This document shows, piece by piece, positions 16,534 to 24,062 of a stretch of 64,000 nucleotides of DNA. Origin of the DNA: Bog-532 sp963830385 (GTDB lineage: Bacteria; Actinomycetota; Actinomycetes; Streptosporangiales; Streptosporangiaceae). How positions within the stretch are numbered: the stretch's first letter is position 1; each line of letters begins with the position of its first letter. The position numbers were made by a program, and so were the translations under genes. The stretch covers positions 124,001-188,000 of the forward strand of contig CAWHMD010000005.1 in the NCBI GenBank assembly GCA_963830385.1. Direction: 5' to 3'. The notes under the pieces are model-generated. The model saw nothing but the letters and a program-made list of their open reading frames with translations, searched no databases and was not told the DNA's origin.

Positions 16534-16813
16534 AGGCACGGGCGGACAGGTCGTAGATCGCGAAGATCGGCGCGAACGACCACACGCCCCAGGGCAGGCC
16601 GTGCTGCTCGGACAGCTCGCGGCTGAACCTGGTCCAGCGGGCCCGGCTGGCCAGGTCGGCGTGGTTGCTGGTGCCGAATTCGGCCAGGAACAGCGGGCGG
16701 CCGGTCATCGCGCCCCAACCGGCGACCTGGCCGAACCCGGCCCGGAGCTCGGCCTCCTGGGCGGAGGTCTGGTCCCAGCTGGGCGCGGGGCGGGCGCCGG
16801 CCGCTTCTTGCTG
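16499..16813 (-). pseudogene. Remnant of a GH5-family cellulase (C-terminal fragment)
   Basis: The frame is open from 16813 to the stop at 16499 but has no proper start; TAA at 16814-16816 closes it upstream. It encodes about 104 residues matching the C-terminus of a glycoside hydrolase family 5 endoglucanase: ELRAGFGQVAGW, RPLFLAEFGTSN (with the nucleophile-type Glu) and LPWGVWSFAPIFAIYD. The acid/base Glu and most of the barrel, about 300 residues, are missing. An ATG at 16708 could start a 69-residue peptide, but activity is not expected. Homology ends at a 17-mer that recurs at 10303. Confidence 0.75.
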
Positions 16814-16819
16814 TTATCA
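16803..16819. repeat. 17-mer shared with 10303-10319
   Basis: GCTTCTTGCTGTTATCA occurs here and at 10303-10319 without mismatch. Here it spans the exact breakpoint of the GH5 remnant; there it sits after a hairpin and upstream of the epoxide hydrolase. It could mark a recombination scar or be chance. Confidence 0.45.
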
Positions 16820-16920
16820 GCGGCGGCTCCCCTGCCTCCAGGCCCCGGGCTTCGCGTAGCACCGGCCTAAATCAACCTGAAGCCCAGGAGTCACAGCAGC
16901 CCCAGACACTGCGGGTTTTT

Positions 16921-16948
16921 ACCGGTGCGATGCCGCATTTGCACCGGT
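16921..16948. repeat. Palindromic repeat, copy 2
   Basis: ACCGGTGC (16921-16928) and GCACCGGT (16941-16948) are perfect inverted arms around GATGCCGCATTT. The core GCGATGCCGCATT is identical to one arm of the element at 556-603, and the flanking ACCGG blocks are shared too. Confidence 0.6.
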
Positions 16949-17173
16949 TAGCGGGCCGGCGGGAATCGCGATCCGTCGCCCACTACCTGGTCGAGGACGG
17001 CCCGGCAGCCCGGCAGCACAGTGCGCGCTGGCGGCGGCCGGGATCCGGTGGCTGCCGCCCGCCCGGTGCTGACCCGCCGGCCGCACCAGGAGGTCCCCGG
17101 TCAACTGGGTGCCATCGCCCGGGCGGTCACGGACGCGGGACACCGGATCCAGCAGACCGCCCCCGGACATGGC

Positions 17174-17218
17174 GATGGCGCCAACTGCCAGCACACGAGG
17201 TGCGGCGTTGGCGCCATC
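17174..17218 (-). terminator. Hairpin downstream of yceI
   Basis: Perfect 12-bp arms GATGGCGCCAAC (17174-17185) and GTTGGCGCCATC (17207-17218), with inner GCAC/GTGC pairing, lie 22 bp beyond the yceI stop on the minus strand. No U-tract follows. GTTGGCGCCATC recurs at 47355. Confidence 0.6.
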
Positions 17219-17240
17219 AGCGGAAGAACTGCAGCAGGTA

Positions 17241-17807
17241 TTACTCGGCGGGCTGGAGAACGCCCTCGATCTCGAGGTCCAGGTTGACCTTGTCGCTGAC
17301 CACGGCGCCGTTGGTGCCGGGGATGACGCCGTTGAAGTTGACGCCGAAGTCCTTGCGGCTGATCTCGCCCTTGGCCGAGAAGCCGGCCCGCGTGCCGCCG
17401 TAAGCGTCCGGGCCGAAGCCGTTGATCTCCAGGGTGAGGGTGATCGGACGGGTGACTTCCTTGATGGTCAGGTTGCCGTCGATGAAGTACTCGCCGCCCC
17501 CCTGGCGCACGCCGGTGGACTGGAAGGTGATGTGGGGGTGCTTCTCGACGTGCAGGAAGTCCTCGCTGCGGACGTGGTTGTCGCGGTCGCCCTGGCTGGT
17601 GGTGATCGAGGAGGCGTCGATGGTGGCGTTTACGCTCGACTCGAGCGGGGTCGGGCCGGTGACAAAGGTGCCCTCAACCTTCTCGAACTTGCCGCGGACC
17701 TTGCTGACCATCATGTGCCGGACGCTGAAGCCGACCTCGGAGTGGATCGGGTCGATCGCCCAGGTGCCGGCGACGTAGCCCTGGATCTCAGTAGCAGCGG
17801 TGCTCAT
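17241..17807 (-). CDS. YceI-family lipocalin-like protein
   Basis: A 188-residue beta-barrel protein of the YceI family, which binds isoprenoid/polyprenoid-type lipids. GTWAIDPIHSEVGFSVRHMM, the DNHVRSEDFLHVEKHP motif and FGVNFNGVIPGTNGAVVSDK are characteristic. No signal peptide is visible, so it is probably cytoplasmic. ATG 17807 has AGGAG about 6 nt upstream; the upstream in-frame ATG at 17858 is poorly placed. It is divergent from the HxlR regulator, the likely controller. A second, domain-fused YceI lies at 59.7 kb. Confidence 0.88.
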   Translation of the reverse strand: MSTAATEIQGYVAGTWAIDPIHSEVGFSVRHMMVSKVRGKFEKVEGTFVTGPTPLESSVNATIDASSITTSQGDRDNHVRSEDFLHVEKHPHITFQSTGVRQGGGEYFIDGNLTIKEVTRPITLTLEINGFGPDAYGGTRAGFSAKGEISRKDFGVNFNGVIPGTNGAVVSDKVNLDLEIEGVLQPAE

Positions 17808-17817
17808 GGCCTCTCCT

Positions 17818-17843
17818 TTGTATCTCGCTGTTGTATCTCGCTG
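17818..17843. repeat. Tandem 13-bp duplication in the yceI leader
   Basis: TTGTATCTCGCTG is present twice without a gap (17818-17830, 17831-17843), immediately upstream of the yceI RBS on its mRNA strand. It may be a slippage product or a duplicated regulator site. Confidence 0.7.
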
Positions 17844-17952
17844 TCGCGTACATGCCATAGTTCTCGTGCGTGCTTAGGTTCTCAATAGTAACCGATCTAT
17901 TTGAAACGTCAAGTTTTTTGCTTGAAAATTAAACTTTACGGGCTGGAGCCTG

Positions 17953-17976
17953 TATCCTGGTTACATGGCGGTAACC
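17953..17976 (+). promoter_or_regulatory. HxlR operator over its own start codon; leaderless promoter
   Basis: GGTTAC-ATGGCG-GTAACC (17959-17976) is a perfect inverted repeat with the ATG start in its centre; allowing one mismatch the arms extend to 9 bp. TATCCT (17953-17958) would act as -10 and place transcription start at the A of ATG. Another GTAACC lies at 17888-17893. Confidence 0.65.
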
Positions 17977-18432
17977 GGGATCAGTGGGGCAGCGGGGTCA
18001 GGCGGCAGCGCCGCCCGTCCGCCGCTGACCGACTGCCGCGCCCGGGACGTGCTGCAGCGGGTCGGGGACAAATGGTCGGTGTTCGTGATCGACCGGCTCG
18101 GCCAGGGCAGTCAGCGGTTCAACGAGCTGCGCCGCAGCATCGACGGGATCACCGGGCGGATGCTGACCGTGACCCTCCGCGGGCTGGAGCGCGACGGGCT
18201 GGTGGCCCGGACCGTGCACCCGGTCATCCCGCCCCGGGTGGACTACGAGCTGACCCCGATGGGCGCCACCCTGCTGGCCACGATCGAACAGCTGGTGGAC
18301 TGGGCCGACAGCCACGCCGACGACATCTACACCGCCCGAAGGCACTACGACCTGCGGCACGCACCGGATGAGGCGCCCTGCCCGGATGACGACAGCGAGT
18401 GCGCCGGCCAGCCAATGGCTTGCGAAGACTGA
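17965..18432 (+). CDS. HxlR-family winged-helix regulator
   Basis: A 155-residue regulator of the HxlR/MarR-like type: DCRARDVLQRVGDKWSVFVI, FNELRRSIDGITGRMLTVTL and the wing VIPPRVDYELTPMG. An N-terminal Gly/Ala tail precedes the domain, and the C-terminus carries an acidic Cys-containing tail (CPDDDSECAGQPMACED). HxlR proteins often respond to aldehydes, quinones or redox stress, and the three Cys in the tail could add redox sensing. It probably regulates itself and yceI through GTAACC/GGTTAC sites. Confidence 0.85.
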   Translation: MAVTGISGAAGSGGSAARPPLTDCRARDVLQRVGDKWSVFVIDRLGQGSQRFNELRRSIDGITGRMLTVTLRGLERDGLVARTVHPVIPPRVDYELTPMGATLLATIEQLVDWADSHADDIYTARRHYDLRHAPDEAPCPDDDSECAGQPMACED

Positions 18433-18434
18433 CG

Positions 18435-19103
18435 TTACCCGCGAGGCCTGGCGGAGTGGTCCGGGGGAAGGATGCCACGAGCCCGCAGAGCCGCTTCGGT
18501 GCGGTCGCTGGCCTGGAGCTTGTCGAGAATCCGGGCGACATGATTCTGCACCGTCTTCAGCGAGAGGCCCAGGTCGCGGGCGATCTGGCGGTTACTCGCC
18601 CCATCGGCCAGCTGGTTGAGAACCTGGCGCTCGCGGGCGGTGAGCCCATCCGGGACCGGCCCGGCTGGCGCGGCAGGCCGGGCAGGCAGCTGGGCCCGGG
18701 ACAGCAGGCGGCTGGCCACTCCCGCGCCGAACACCGCACCCCCGCCCGCGACGGTGCGCAACGCAGATGCGATGTCGGCCCCGGACGCCCCTTTCAGCAC
18801 GTATCCCCGGGCGCCCGCGGCGAGGGCGGCGAACACGCTGTCGTCGTCATCGACCATCGTCACCACCAGCACCGCGGCCTCAGGCACGATCTGCAGCACG
18901 CGCCGTGTGGCCGTGACCCCGGACATGCCCGGCAGGTTGAGGTCCATCACGATCACCTCGGGGGCCGCCTCGGCCAATCCGGCCAACGCTTCCCCCGCGC
19001 TGCCGTACACCCCGGTGACCTCCATCTCTGGCAGGGTGGCGAGCAGCCCGGCCAGTCCCGTCCGGAACAGCGGATGATCGTCGACTATCACGACCCGGGT
19101 CAT
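18435..19103 (-). CDS. LuxR/NarL-type response regulator (kinase partner broken)
   Basis: A 222-residue two-component regulator. The receiver has DDH at residues 8-10, phosphoacceptor Asp54 (VMDLNLPG) and Lys104 (YVLKG). The C-terminal LuxR helix-turn-helix includes LTARERQVLNQLADGASNRQ and LGLSLKTVQNHVARIL. Its start overlaps the stop of the upstream histidine-kinase gene by 4 bp (ATGA), the usual coupling, but that kinase is truncated. The regulator itself looks intact and may be orphaned or phosphorylated by another kinase. Confidence 0.9.
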   Translation of the reverse strand: MTRVVIVDDHPLFRTGLAGLLATLPEMEVTGVYGSAGEALAGLAEAAPEVIVMDLNLPGMSGVTATRRVLQIVPEAAVLVVTMVDDDDSVFAALAAGARGYVLKGASGADIASALRTVAGGGAVFGAGVASRLLSRAQLPARPAAPAGPVPDGLTARERQVLNQLADGASNRQIARDLGLSLKTVQNHVARILDKLQASDRTEAALRARGILPPDHSARPRG

Positions 19104-19681
19104 GCGGGCAGCCGGGCTTCCACCCGCAGGCCGGGCATGGCCGCGATCACGGTCAGGTCTCCACCTAGTTCTTCGGCTCGTTCACGCATGATGGCCAGGC
19201 CATGGCCACGGATCAGCGTGTCACCGGTCCCGCCGAGACCGATCCCGTCGTCCGTCACCGACACGATCAGCTCCGGTCTGGCCAGCGACATCGTGACCTC
19301 GCAGGAGCGGGCGCGCGAATGGCGGACGGCGTTCGTGACGGCCTCGACCACGATCCGGTACGCGGCCACCTCGGTGGCGGCGGGCAGGACCGGCAGCTCG
19401 GCCGCGTACACGTGAACGGGCAGGCCATGCTCCCCGGCCAGCCGCTCGGCCGCCTGCGTGCAGGCACCGACCAGCCCCAGCTCGTCCAGAGCGGGTGGCC
19501 GTAGACCCTCCACCAGGCGGCGGATGTCGAGCACGGCACGCCGGATCTCGTCCACCAGGCCGTCCAGCTGCCGATCAGCAGCGTCAGCCCCGGCCGGCAG
19601 CAGTGCCTGGGCGGTCTCGGCCTTGAGAGTCAGCCCGGCCAGGGTGGGGCCGAGGCCAAGCGTCACGCTGAGCCGTTCCCG
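19100..19681 (-). pseudogene. Sensor histidine kinase remnant lacking the H-box
   Basis: The C-terminal half of a NarL-type sensor kinase is preserved: GLGPTLAGLTLKAETAQALL, the N-box EAVTNAVRHSRA, TDDGIGL and GHGLAIMRERAEELGG. The stretch that should hold the phosphoacceptor (typically RRDLHDGLGP) reads RERLSVTLGLGP, with no His. All upstream membrane and sensor domains are missing; the frame instead runs into the terminator of the signal peptidase gene. A GTG near 19676 might still produce an ATPase-domain peptide. Function as a kinase is not expected. Confidence 0.75.
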
Positions 19682-19701
19682 TCCGGAAGAGGCGCTTTCC
19701 C

Positions 19702-19732
19702 GGCCGGCCCGGGAAGTTCTCCCGGGCTGGCC
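19702..19732 (-). terminator. Hairpin terminator after signal peptidase I
   Basis: Arms GGCCGGCCCGGGA and TCCCGGGCTGGCC pair at 12 of 13 positions around a 5-nt loop AGTTC, starting 8 bp past the stop codon on the minus strand. It sits exactly where the kinase remnant begins. Confidence 0.75.
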
Positions 19733-19739
19733 AGCGCGG

Positions 19740-20387
19740 CTAAAGGCCGCGGAACGCGGGGTGATGGCCGCGCCACCACAGCAGGACCACCCTGCCGACG
19801 ACGGTGCTGCCCTTGACCGGTCCCCAGTAGCGGCTGTCGCAGGAGACCTCGCGGTTGTCGCCCAGCACGTAGAAGTCGCCGGCCGGGACCCGGTAGGGCG
19901 AGCGGGCACTCGCCCCGGGGACGGCCGGGCCGAGCGGGTCGTACCCGGGGAGGTAGCTCTCGGCCAGCTTGCGGCCGTCGACGTAGATCGTGCTGCCCGA
20001 GGAATAGATGGTCTGGCCGCCGACCGCGATCACCCGCTTGACCAGGTCGGTGTCTTCCGGGCCGCTGCAGTCGTTGTCGGCCGGCGGGTGGGTGAACACC
20101 ACGATGTCGCCCTGCTGCACGTCGTGCCAGTTGAAGAACACCTTTTGGACCAGGATGCGGTCCCCCACGTCCAGCGTGGGCACCATTGACGAGCTGGGGA
20201 TCTTGAACGGCTGGAACACCAGCGTCCGCAGGCCGGCTGCCAGCAGCACGGCGATGACCAGCACCACCACCCATTCGGCGACGGCGCGCACCCGGCGCCG
20301 CCCGGGGCGGGCCGGACCGGGCGCTGGTCCGGGGACGGCCGGGGTGGTGTCGGCGGGGCCGCTCTCGCGGTCGGCAGCGCTGGTCAT
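19740..20387 (-). CDS. lepB: Signal peptidase I
   Basis: A 215-residue membrane-anchored serine protease that removes signal peptides from Sec/Tat-exported proteins. A Pro-rich cytoplasmic N-terminus leads to one transmembrane helix (about residues 36-53, AEWVVVLVIAVLLAAGL). Catalytic Ser67 is in SSSMVPTL and Lys117 in DLVKRVIAVGG; box E appears as YVLGDNREVSCDSRYWGPV. The active site faces outward. ATG 20387 has GGAG five bases upstream. The gene appears monocistronic and ends in a strong hairpin. It is not in the usual rplS-lepB context, so it may be an additional paralogue. Confidence 0.92.
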   Translation of the reverse strand: MTSAADRESGPADTTPAVPGPAPGPARPGRRRVRAVAEWVVVLVIAVLLAAGLRTLVFQPFKIPSSSMVPTLDVGDRILVQKVFFNWHDVQQGDIVVFTHPPADNDCSGPEDTDLVKRVIAVGGQTIYSSGSTIYVDGRKLAESYLPGYDPLGPAVPGASARSPYRVPAGDFYVLGDNREVSCDSRYWGPVKGSTVVGRVVLLWWRGHHPAFRGL

Positions 20388-20548
20388 CACTCTCCGCAGG
20401 ATCCCGGTGGACGCCCCCCGTCAGGGCTCTCCGCGGAACATACCAGCGGCCACCGGGTGCGCGAGACCGGTTACACCGCGTGTATCCCGATCGCGGCCAG
20501 CCGGCCGGACGGTAGCCGCAGCCGGGGACAACGAGCAAGATTGGGATC

Positions 20549-21100
20549 ATGAGCGCACAGGTAGACGTACTGACCGCAGGGTACGCAGAGCTCCCCAGGG
20601 TGGCCAGCACGGTGGTCCTGATCCGGGACGGGGACGCGGTGATCGTCGTCGACCCCGGAATGGTGGCCGACCGGTCCCTGATCCTGGATCCGCTGGCGGC
20701 TCTGGGGGTGGACCCGGCCAGCGTGACCGACGTGGTGTTCAGCCACCACCATCCGGACCATACGGTCAACGCGGCCCTGTTCCCGCAGATCCGGATCCAC
20801 GACTTCTGGGCCATCTACGAGCGCGACGGGTGGACCATGCGGCCGGCCGACGGGTTCGAGCTGAGCCCGTCGGTGTCGCTGATGACCACGCCCGGGCACA
20901 CCGCGCAGGACATCACCACGCTGGCGCAGACCGACCGCGGGCTGGTGGCCTGCACGCACCTGTGGTGGACGGCGGACGGACCTGACGTGGACCCGCTCGG
21001 GGAAGACCAGTCCCAGCTCGAACAGTCCCGGGCGCGCCTGCTGGAGCGCGGGCCGGCGCTGATCGTCCCCGGCCACGGCGAGTCGTTCGCGCCCCGGTGA
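20549..21100 (+). CDS. Metallo-beta-lactamase-fold hydrolase
   Basis: A 183-residue protein with the MBL zinc-binding motif HHHPDH (66-71), a downstream metal ligand in MTTPGHTAQD, and a terminal PGHGESF. It resembles the short MBLAC1-like hydrolases that act on thioesters, esters or RNA; the substrate cannot be predicted. It has no signal peptide and is probably cytoplasmic. Its stop codon lies inside a tandem duplication shared with the end of the convergent sigma-factor gene. Confidence 0.85.
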   Translation: MSAQVDVLTAGYAELPRVASTVVLIRDGDAVIVVDPGMVADRSLILDPLAALGVDPASVTDVVFSHHHPDHTVNAALFPQIRIHDFWAIYERDGWTMRPADGFELSPSVSLMTTPGHTAQDITTLAQTDRGLVACTHLWWTADGPDVDPLGEDQSQLEQSRARLLERGPALIVPGHGESFAPR

Positions 21101-21141
21101 GCCGGGCTGTCAGCTGCCCCGGTGAGCCGGGCTGTCAGCTG
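21092..21141. repeat. Perfect 25-bp tandem duplication at a convergent gene junction
   Basis: The 25-bp unit starting CCCCGGTGAGCCGGGC occurs twice head to tail (21092-21116, 21117-21141). The first copy carries the TGA of the MBL gene, the second carries the stop of the convergent sigma factor. It looks like a recent slippage event that moved the two stops apart. Confidence 0.85.
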
Positions 21142-22100
21142 CCCGGGTAGACCTCGGGAAGGCCGAAGGCGGCGAACAGGTCGGTGCCGAACGTGGTGGT
21201 CTCGGCGACCTTGCCGTCTTCGACCCGCAGGACGTCCAGCTTGAACGCACGGAAAACGGTGTCACCGGGCCGGCGCAGATAGCAGGCGGCGGCCGGGAGC
21301 CGGTTGGCCGCGGCCGGGAGCGCGCGCCACTCCCCCATGCCACCGGCCGAGGGCGGCCCGAACGCCCGGTTCAGCAGCTGCTCCATGGCCGCGCGGCCGC
21401 GGAAGACCATCGGCTGCGGCGGCATCGTGGCGACGATGTCGGCCCGCATCATGGCCCGGGCGGCGGCGGCGTCACCCCGATCGTGGGCGTCGATGAACTG
21501 GCGCAGCACGTCCTGCTCGGCCGCGGACAGCGGGGCGGCCGTCCACTGGCCGCGATCGCGGGGCAGCCGGTCCCGCAGCACCGCCCGGGCTCGCTGGAGG
21601 GCGCTGTTCACCGCGGCCGTGCTGGTCTGCATGGTGCCGGCCGCTTCGGCGGCGGTCCAGCCGAGGCCCGCGCACAGCACCAGCGCCGCCCGCTGCCGGG
21701 GCGGCAGGGCCTGGATGGCGGTGATGAAGGTCAGCTCGATGGTCTCGCGGGCGATCGTGGCGGACTCCGGGCCGGCGTCGGAGTCCGGGATCTGCTCGAT
21801 CTGGTCGAGCAGCGCGTCCGGATACGGCTGCAGCCAGGGCACGTCGGCCGACGTCTGGGCGGCCGGGGCTTGCCGGCGGCGGCTGCGGATCACGTCGGTG
21901 CAGGCGTTGGTGGCGATCCGGTACAGCCAGGCCCGCAGGTTCGAGCCCGGCTCGTGCTGGTCGCGGTGCCGCCACGCGCGCAGGAACGTCTCCTGCACCA
22001 GATCTTCGGCGTCGGTGAACGAGCCCAGCATCCGGTAGCAGTGCACGTGCAGCTCGCGCCGGTGGCGCTCCAGCATCCGGTCGAAGTCCGTCTCGGCCAT
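21135..22100 (-). CDS. ECF sigma factor with C-terminal SnoaL domain (SigG-like)
   Basis: A 321-residue sigma factor (337 if the upstream ATG at 22148 is used). Region 2 is ELHVHCYRMLGSFTDAEDLV and FLRAWRHRD; region 4 includes LPPRQRAALVLCAGLGWTAA. The last 120 residues are a SnoaL-like domain (EQDVLRQFIDAHDRGDAAAA, FGTDLFAAFGLP), as in the SigG/ECF56 group, where it replaces a separate anti-sigma factor. ATG 22100 is preferred because GAGGA is 4 nt upstream; the extra 16 residues of the longer form are an internal repeat (TQTE). It differs from the ECF41-like factor at 12 kb. Confidence 0.85.
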   Translation of the reverse strand: MAETDFDRMLERHRRELHVHCYRMLGSFTDAEDLVQETFLRAWRHRDQHEPGSNLRAWLYRIATNACTDVIRSRRRQAPAAQTSADVPWLQPYPDALLDQIEQIPDSDAGPESATIARETIELTFITAIQALPPRQRAALVLCAGLGWTAAEAAGTMQTSTAAVNSALQRARAVLRDRLPRDRGQWTAAPLSAAEQDVLRQFIDAHDRGDAAAARAMMRADIVATMPPQPMVFRGRAAMEQLLNRAFGPPSAGGMGEWRALPAAANRLPAAACYLRRPGDTVFRAFKLDVLRVEDGKVAETTTFGTDLFAAFGLPEVYPGS

Positions 22101-22277
22101 TGCGTCCTCGGTCTGCGTGGTGGCTTCCTCGGTCTGCGTGATCGTCATGCCCCGTGTAACGACGCCGGCCGCCGCGAGTCATCGGTCTTCCGGACAGATG
22201 CGGCGACGAGACCGGCCAGGTTAGATCCCGGCCGCCCGGGTAAATGAGCGGCGGCCCCAACGACAGGCAGCCTTTTC

Positions 22278-23111
22278 ATGGATGACATCCCGCCGCGATC
22301 CTACGGCCAGCTCATCGAGACGACCGTCCGGATCATCACCTGGAACGTGTGGGGCCGCTACGGCCCCTGGCGCGAGCGGGAGGCCGCGATCATCGCCACA
22401 CTGCGGGACAGCAGCCCCGACATCCTCGTGCTGACCGAGGCGTGGTCGAAGGGCGGCGACAGCCAGGGGGCCCGCCTGGCGGGGCCGCTCGGCCTGCCCC
22501 ACCACGCGTTCAGCGGCGTCACCGCCGAGGAGGACGAGACCGCCCAGTCGGGCGTGGCGGTGCTGTCGCGCTGGCCGATCCGGCGCCAGTCCAGCCACAC
22601 CTTCGGCGAGGCCCGGGTGCAGTTCGCCGACGTGGCGGGGCCGCGCGGCCCGATTCAGGTGTTCGGCCTGGTGATGGACGCCTGGTGGTTCGACCAGAGC
22701 CAGGCCCGCCAGGAGGCCGTCCGTGACCTTTTCATCCAGATTCAGAAAACGCAGAACGGGCAGGCGCCGCTCGTCGTGAGCGGCGATTTCAACGCCGACC
22801 CGGACAGCGACGAGATCCGCATGCTGACCGGCCGCACTGCCGCTCCCGTCCCTGGCTTGTCCTTCTACGACGCCTGGGAGACGGCGGGGCCGTCCAGTCC
22901 CGGCTCGGGCCCCGGCCACACCTGGTCCAACGACAATCCCTGGGCCGTCCAGCTGCTGTGGCCGAGCCGCCGGATCGACTACGTGTTCTCCGCCAACCCG
23001 CGTCCGGGCGGCGCCGGGCACCCGCGGCACGCGGCACTGGTGGGCACCGTCCCGGTCGGCGGCGTTCAGCCCTCGGACCACTACGGCGTGCTGTCTGACC
23101 TGCGGTACTGA
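22278..23111 (+). CDS. Endonuclease/exonuclease/phosphatase-family hydrolase
   Basis: A 277-residue enzyme of the EEP fold: IITWNVWGRYGP with the first Asn, ILVLTEAW with catalytic Glu, VVSGDFNADPDS with GDFN, and QPSDHYGVLSDL with the terminal SDH. These form the DNase I-like metal site. Members hydrolyse phosphodiesters in nucleic acids, lipids or inositol phosphates, so the substrate is open. No signal peptide is evident. ATG 22278 has a weak RBS; the domain begins about 16 residues later. Confidence 0.85.
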   Translation: MDDIPPRSYGQLIETTVRIITWNVWGRYGPWREREAAIIATLRDSSPDILVLTEAWSKGGDSQGARLAGPLGLPHHAFSGVTAEEDETAQSGVAVLSRWPIRRQSSHTFGEARVQFADVAGPRGPIQVFGLVMDAWWFDQSQARQEAVRDLFIQIQKTQNGQAPLVVSGDFNADPDSDEIRMLTGRTAAPVPGLSFYDAWETAGPSSPGSGPGHTWSNDNPWAVQLLWPSRRIDYVFSANPRPGGAGHPRHAALVGTVPVGGVQPSDHYGVLSDLRY

Positions 23112-23175
23112 ACCGGACGATCCGGGGTAGAGGTCTCACGATAGGCAGGACCCGCACTACAGGAGGAACAGCGAC

Positions 23176-23421
23176 GTGCCTCAGTTCATGGACTTCCATG
23201 ACGACCTGCAACTGCCGGCCGAAGCCATCGAGCAGATCGCCCAGGGGGCCAAGGACGGCGCCACCGATCAGTTCGGCGTCCGCCAGGTCGAGCTCTACCA
23301 CAACGCCGACGGCAAGGTTTACTGCCTGCTGGAGGGCCCGGACGAGGAGGCCGTCCGCCAGCATCACGAGGCGATCGGCGTGTCCTGCGGCGACGTGCAC
23401 CGGGTGGACGGCATCCGTTAG
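23176..23421 (+). CDS. DUF4242-family small protein (SCO4226-like)
   Basis: An 81-residue single-domain alpha/beta protein. FMDFHDDL, VRQVELYHNADGKVYCLLEG and the repeated DEEAVRQHHEAIG place it in DUF4242, whose Streptomyces member SCO4226 binds nickel. His and Asp residues near the N-terminus (FHDD) and HH in the C-terminal helix could bind metal; this is inferred. GTG has AGGAGG 8 nt upstream. It follows the EEP gene by 64 bp and may share its transcript. Confidence 0.8.
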   Translation: MPQFMDFHDDLQLPAEAIEQIAQGAKDGATDQFGVRQVELYHNADGKVYCLLEGPDEEAVRQHHEAIGVSCGDVHRVDGIR

Positions 23422-23450
23422 GTCTCAGGGTCCCGGCCGGGCTGGGTCTG

Positions 23451-23831
23451 TCAGCTGGCTTCGTGGCTCAGGTCGACGATGCAGAAACGGTTGCCGTCCG
23501 GGTCGGCCAGCACCACGAAGTCGGGGTCGTCCGGGTAGCCGTCCCAGTCGACCCGCTCGGCGCCGATCGAGAGCAGCCGCCCGACCTCGGCCTGCTGCTC
23601 GGCGGCGTCGGCCACGTGCAGGTCGAGGTGGGTCCGCGGGCGGTCCTGGGGCTGGGTCTGGCTGCGCTGCAGGGCGATCTTGGCGCCGGGGCCGCCGCCC
23701 GGTGGCTCCAGCACCGTCGACCAGCCGCCCAACCCGTCCTGGCGCAGGGCGTAGCCCAGCGCTTCGCGCCAGAACTCGGTCGCCCGCGGCACGTCGGTGA
23801 CCCCCAGCACGACCACTCCCACCGTCAGCAC
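23451..23831 (-). CDS. VOC-superfamily (glyoxalase-like) protein
   Basis: A 126-residue protein with two beta-alpha-beta-beta-beta units: TDVPRATEFWREALGYALRQ in the first and ADPDGNRFCIVDLS in the second, plus HLDLHVADAAEQQAEV. The family includes glyoxalases, dioxygenases and antibiotic-binding proteins, so function is undefined. GTG 23831 is chosen because domain homology starts within a few residues. Longer in-frame extensions upstream (up to 24452) have no plausible content. Confidence 0.75.
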   Translation of the reverse strand: MLTVGVVVLGVTDVPRATEFWREALGYALRQDGLGGWSTVLEPPGGGPGAKIALQRSQTQPQDRPRTHLDLHVADAAEQQAEVGRLLSIGAERVDWDGYPDDPDFVVLADPDGNRFCIVDLSHEAS

Positions 23832-24062
23832 CCCATGATTCTGCCCGTTCTGGACGGTCAGGGTGACATCGTGGGGCGTTCTGGCGTGGCGCCCTGGAAG
23901 ACGGCCTGGTCGGGGGCGTTTTACCCCGCCTGCCCGGCTGGGAGCCCGTCGGGCAAAGGGGTAATTCGGCCCCTGCCCGCGGGTACGGCCGCGCGGAGAA
24001 GCTGAGCCTGTCACGCGGTGACCGGACCCGCCGGCCGCCGCCTCAGTGGACAGGAGAACACC

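Larger units (their letters stand above)
16814..17240. other. Gene-free stretch with palindromic elements
   Basis: No frame here has recognisable protein content or a supported start. It holds copy 2 of the dispersed palindrome (16921-16948) and a long hairpin (17174-17218) behind yceI. It probably represents decayed sequence left when the GH5 gene was lost. Confidence 0.5.

Noticed and set aside
16919..17194. 91-residue minus-strand frame in the GH5-yceI gap
   Set aside because: No recognisable similarity, no convincing RBS, and composition like non-coding GC-rich DNA.
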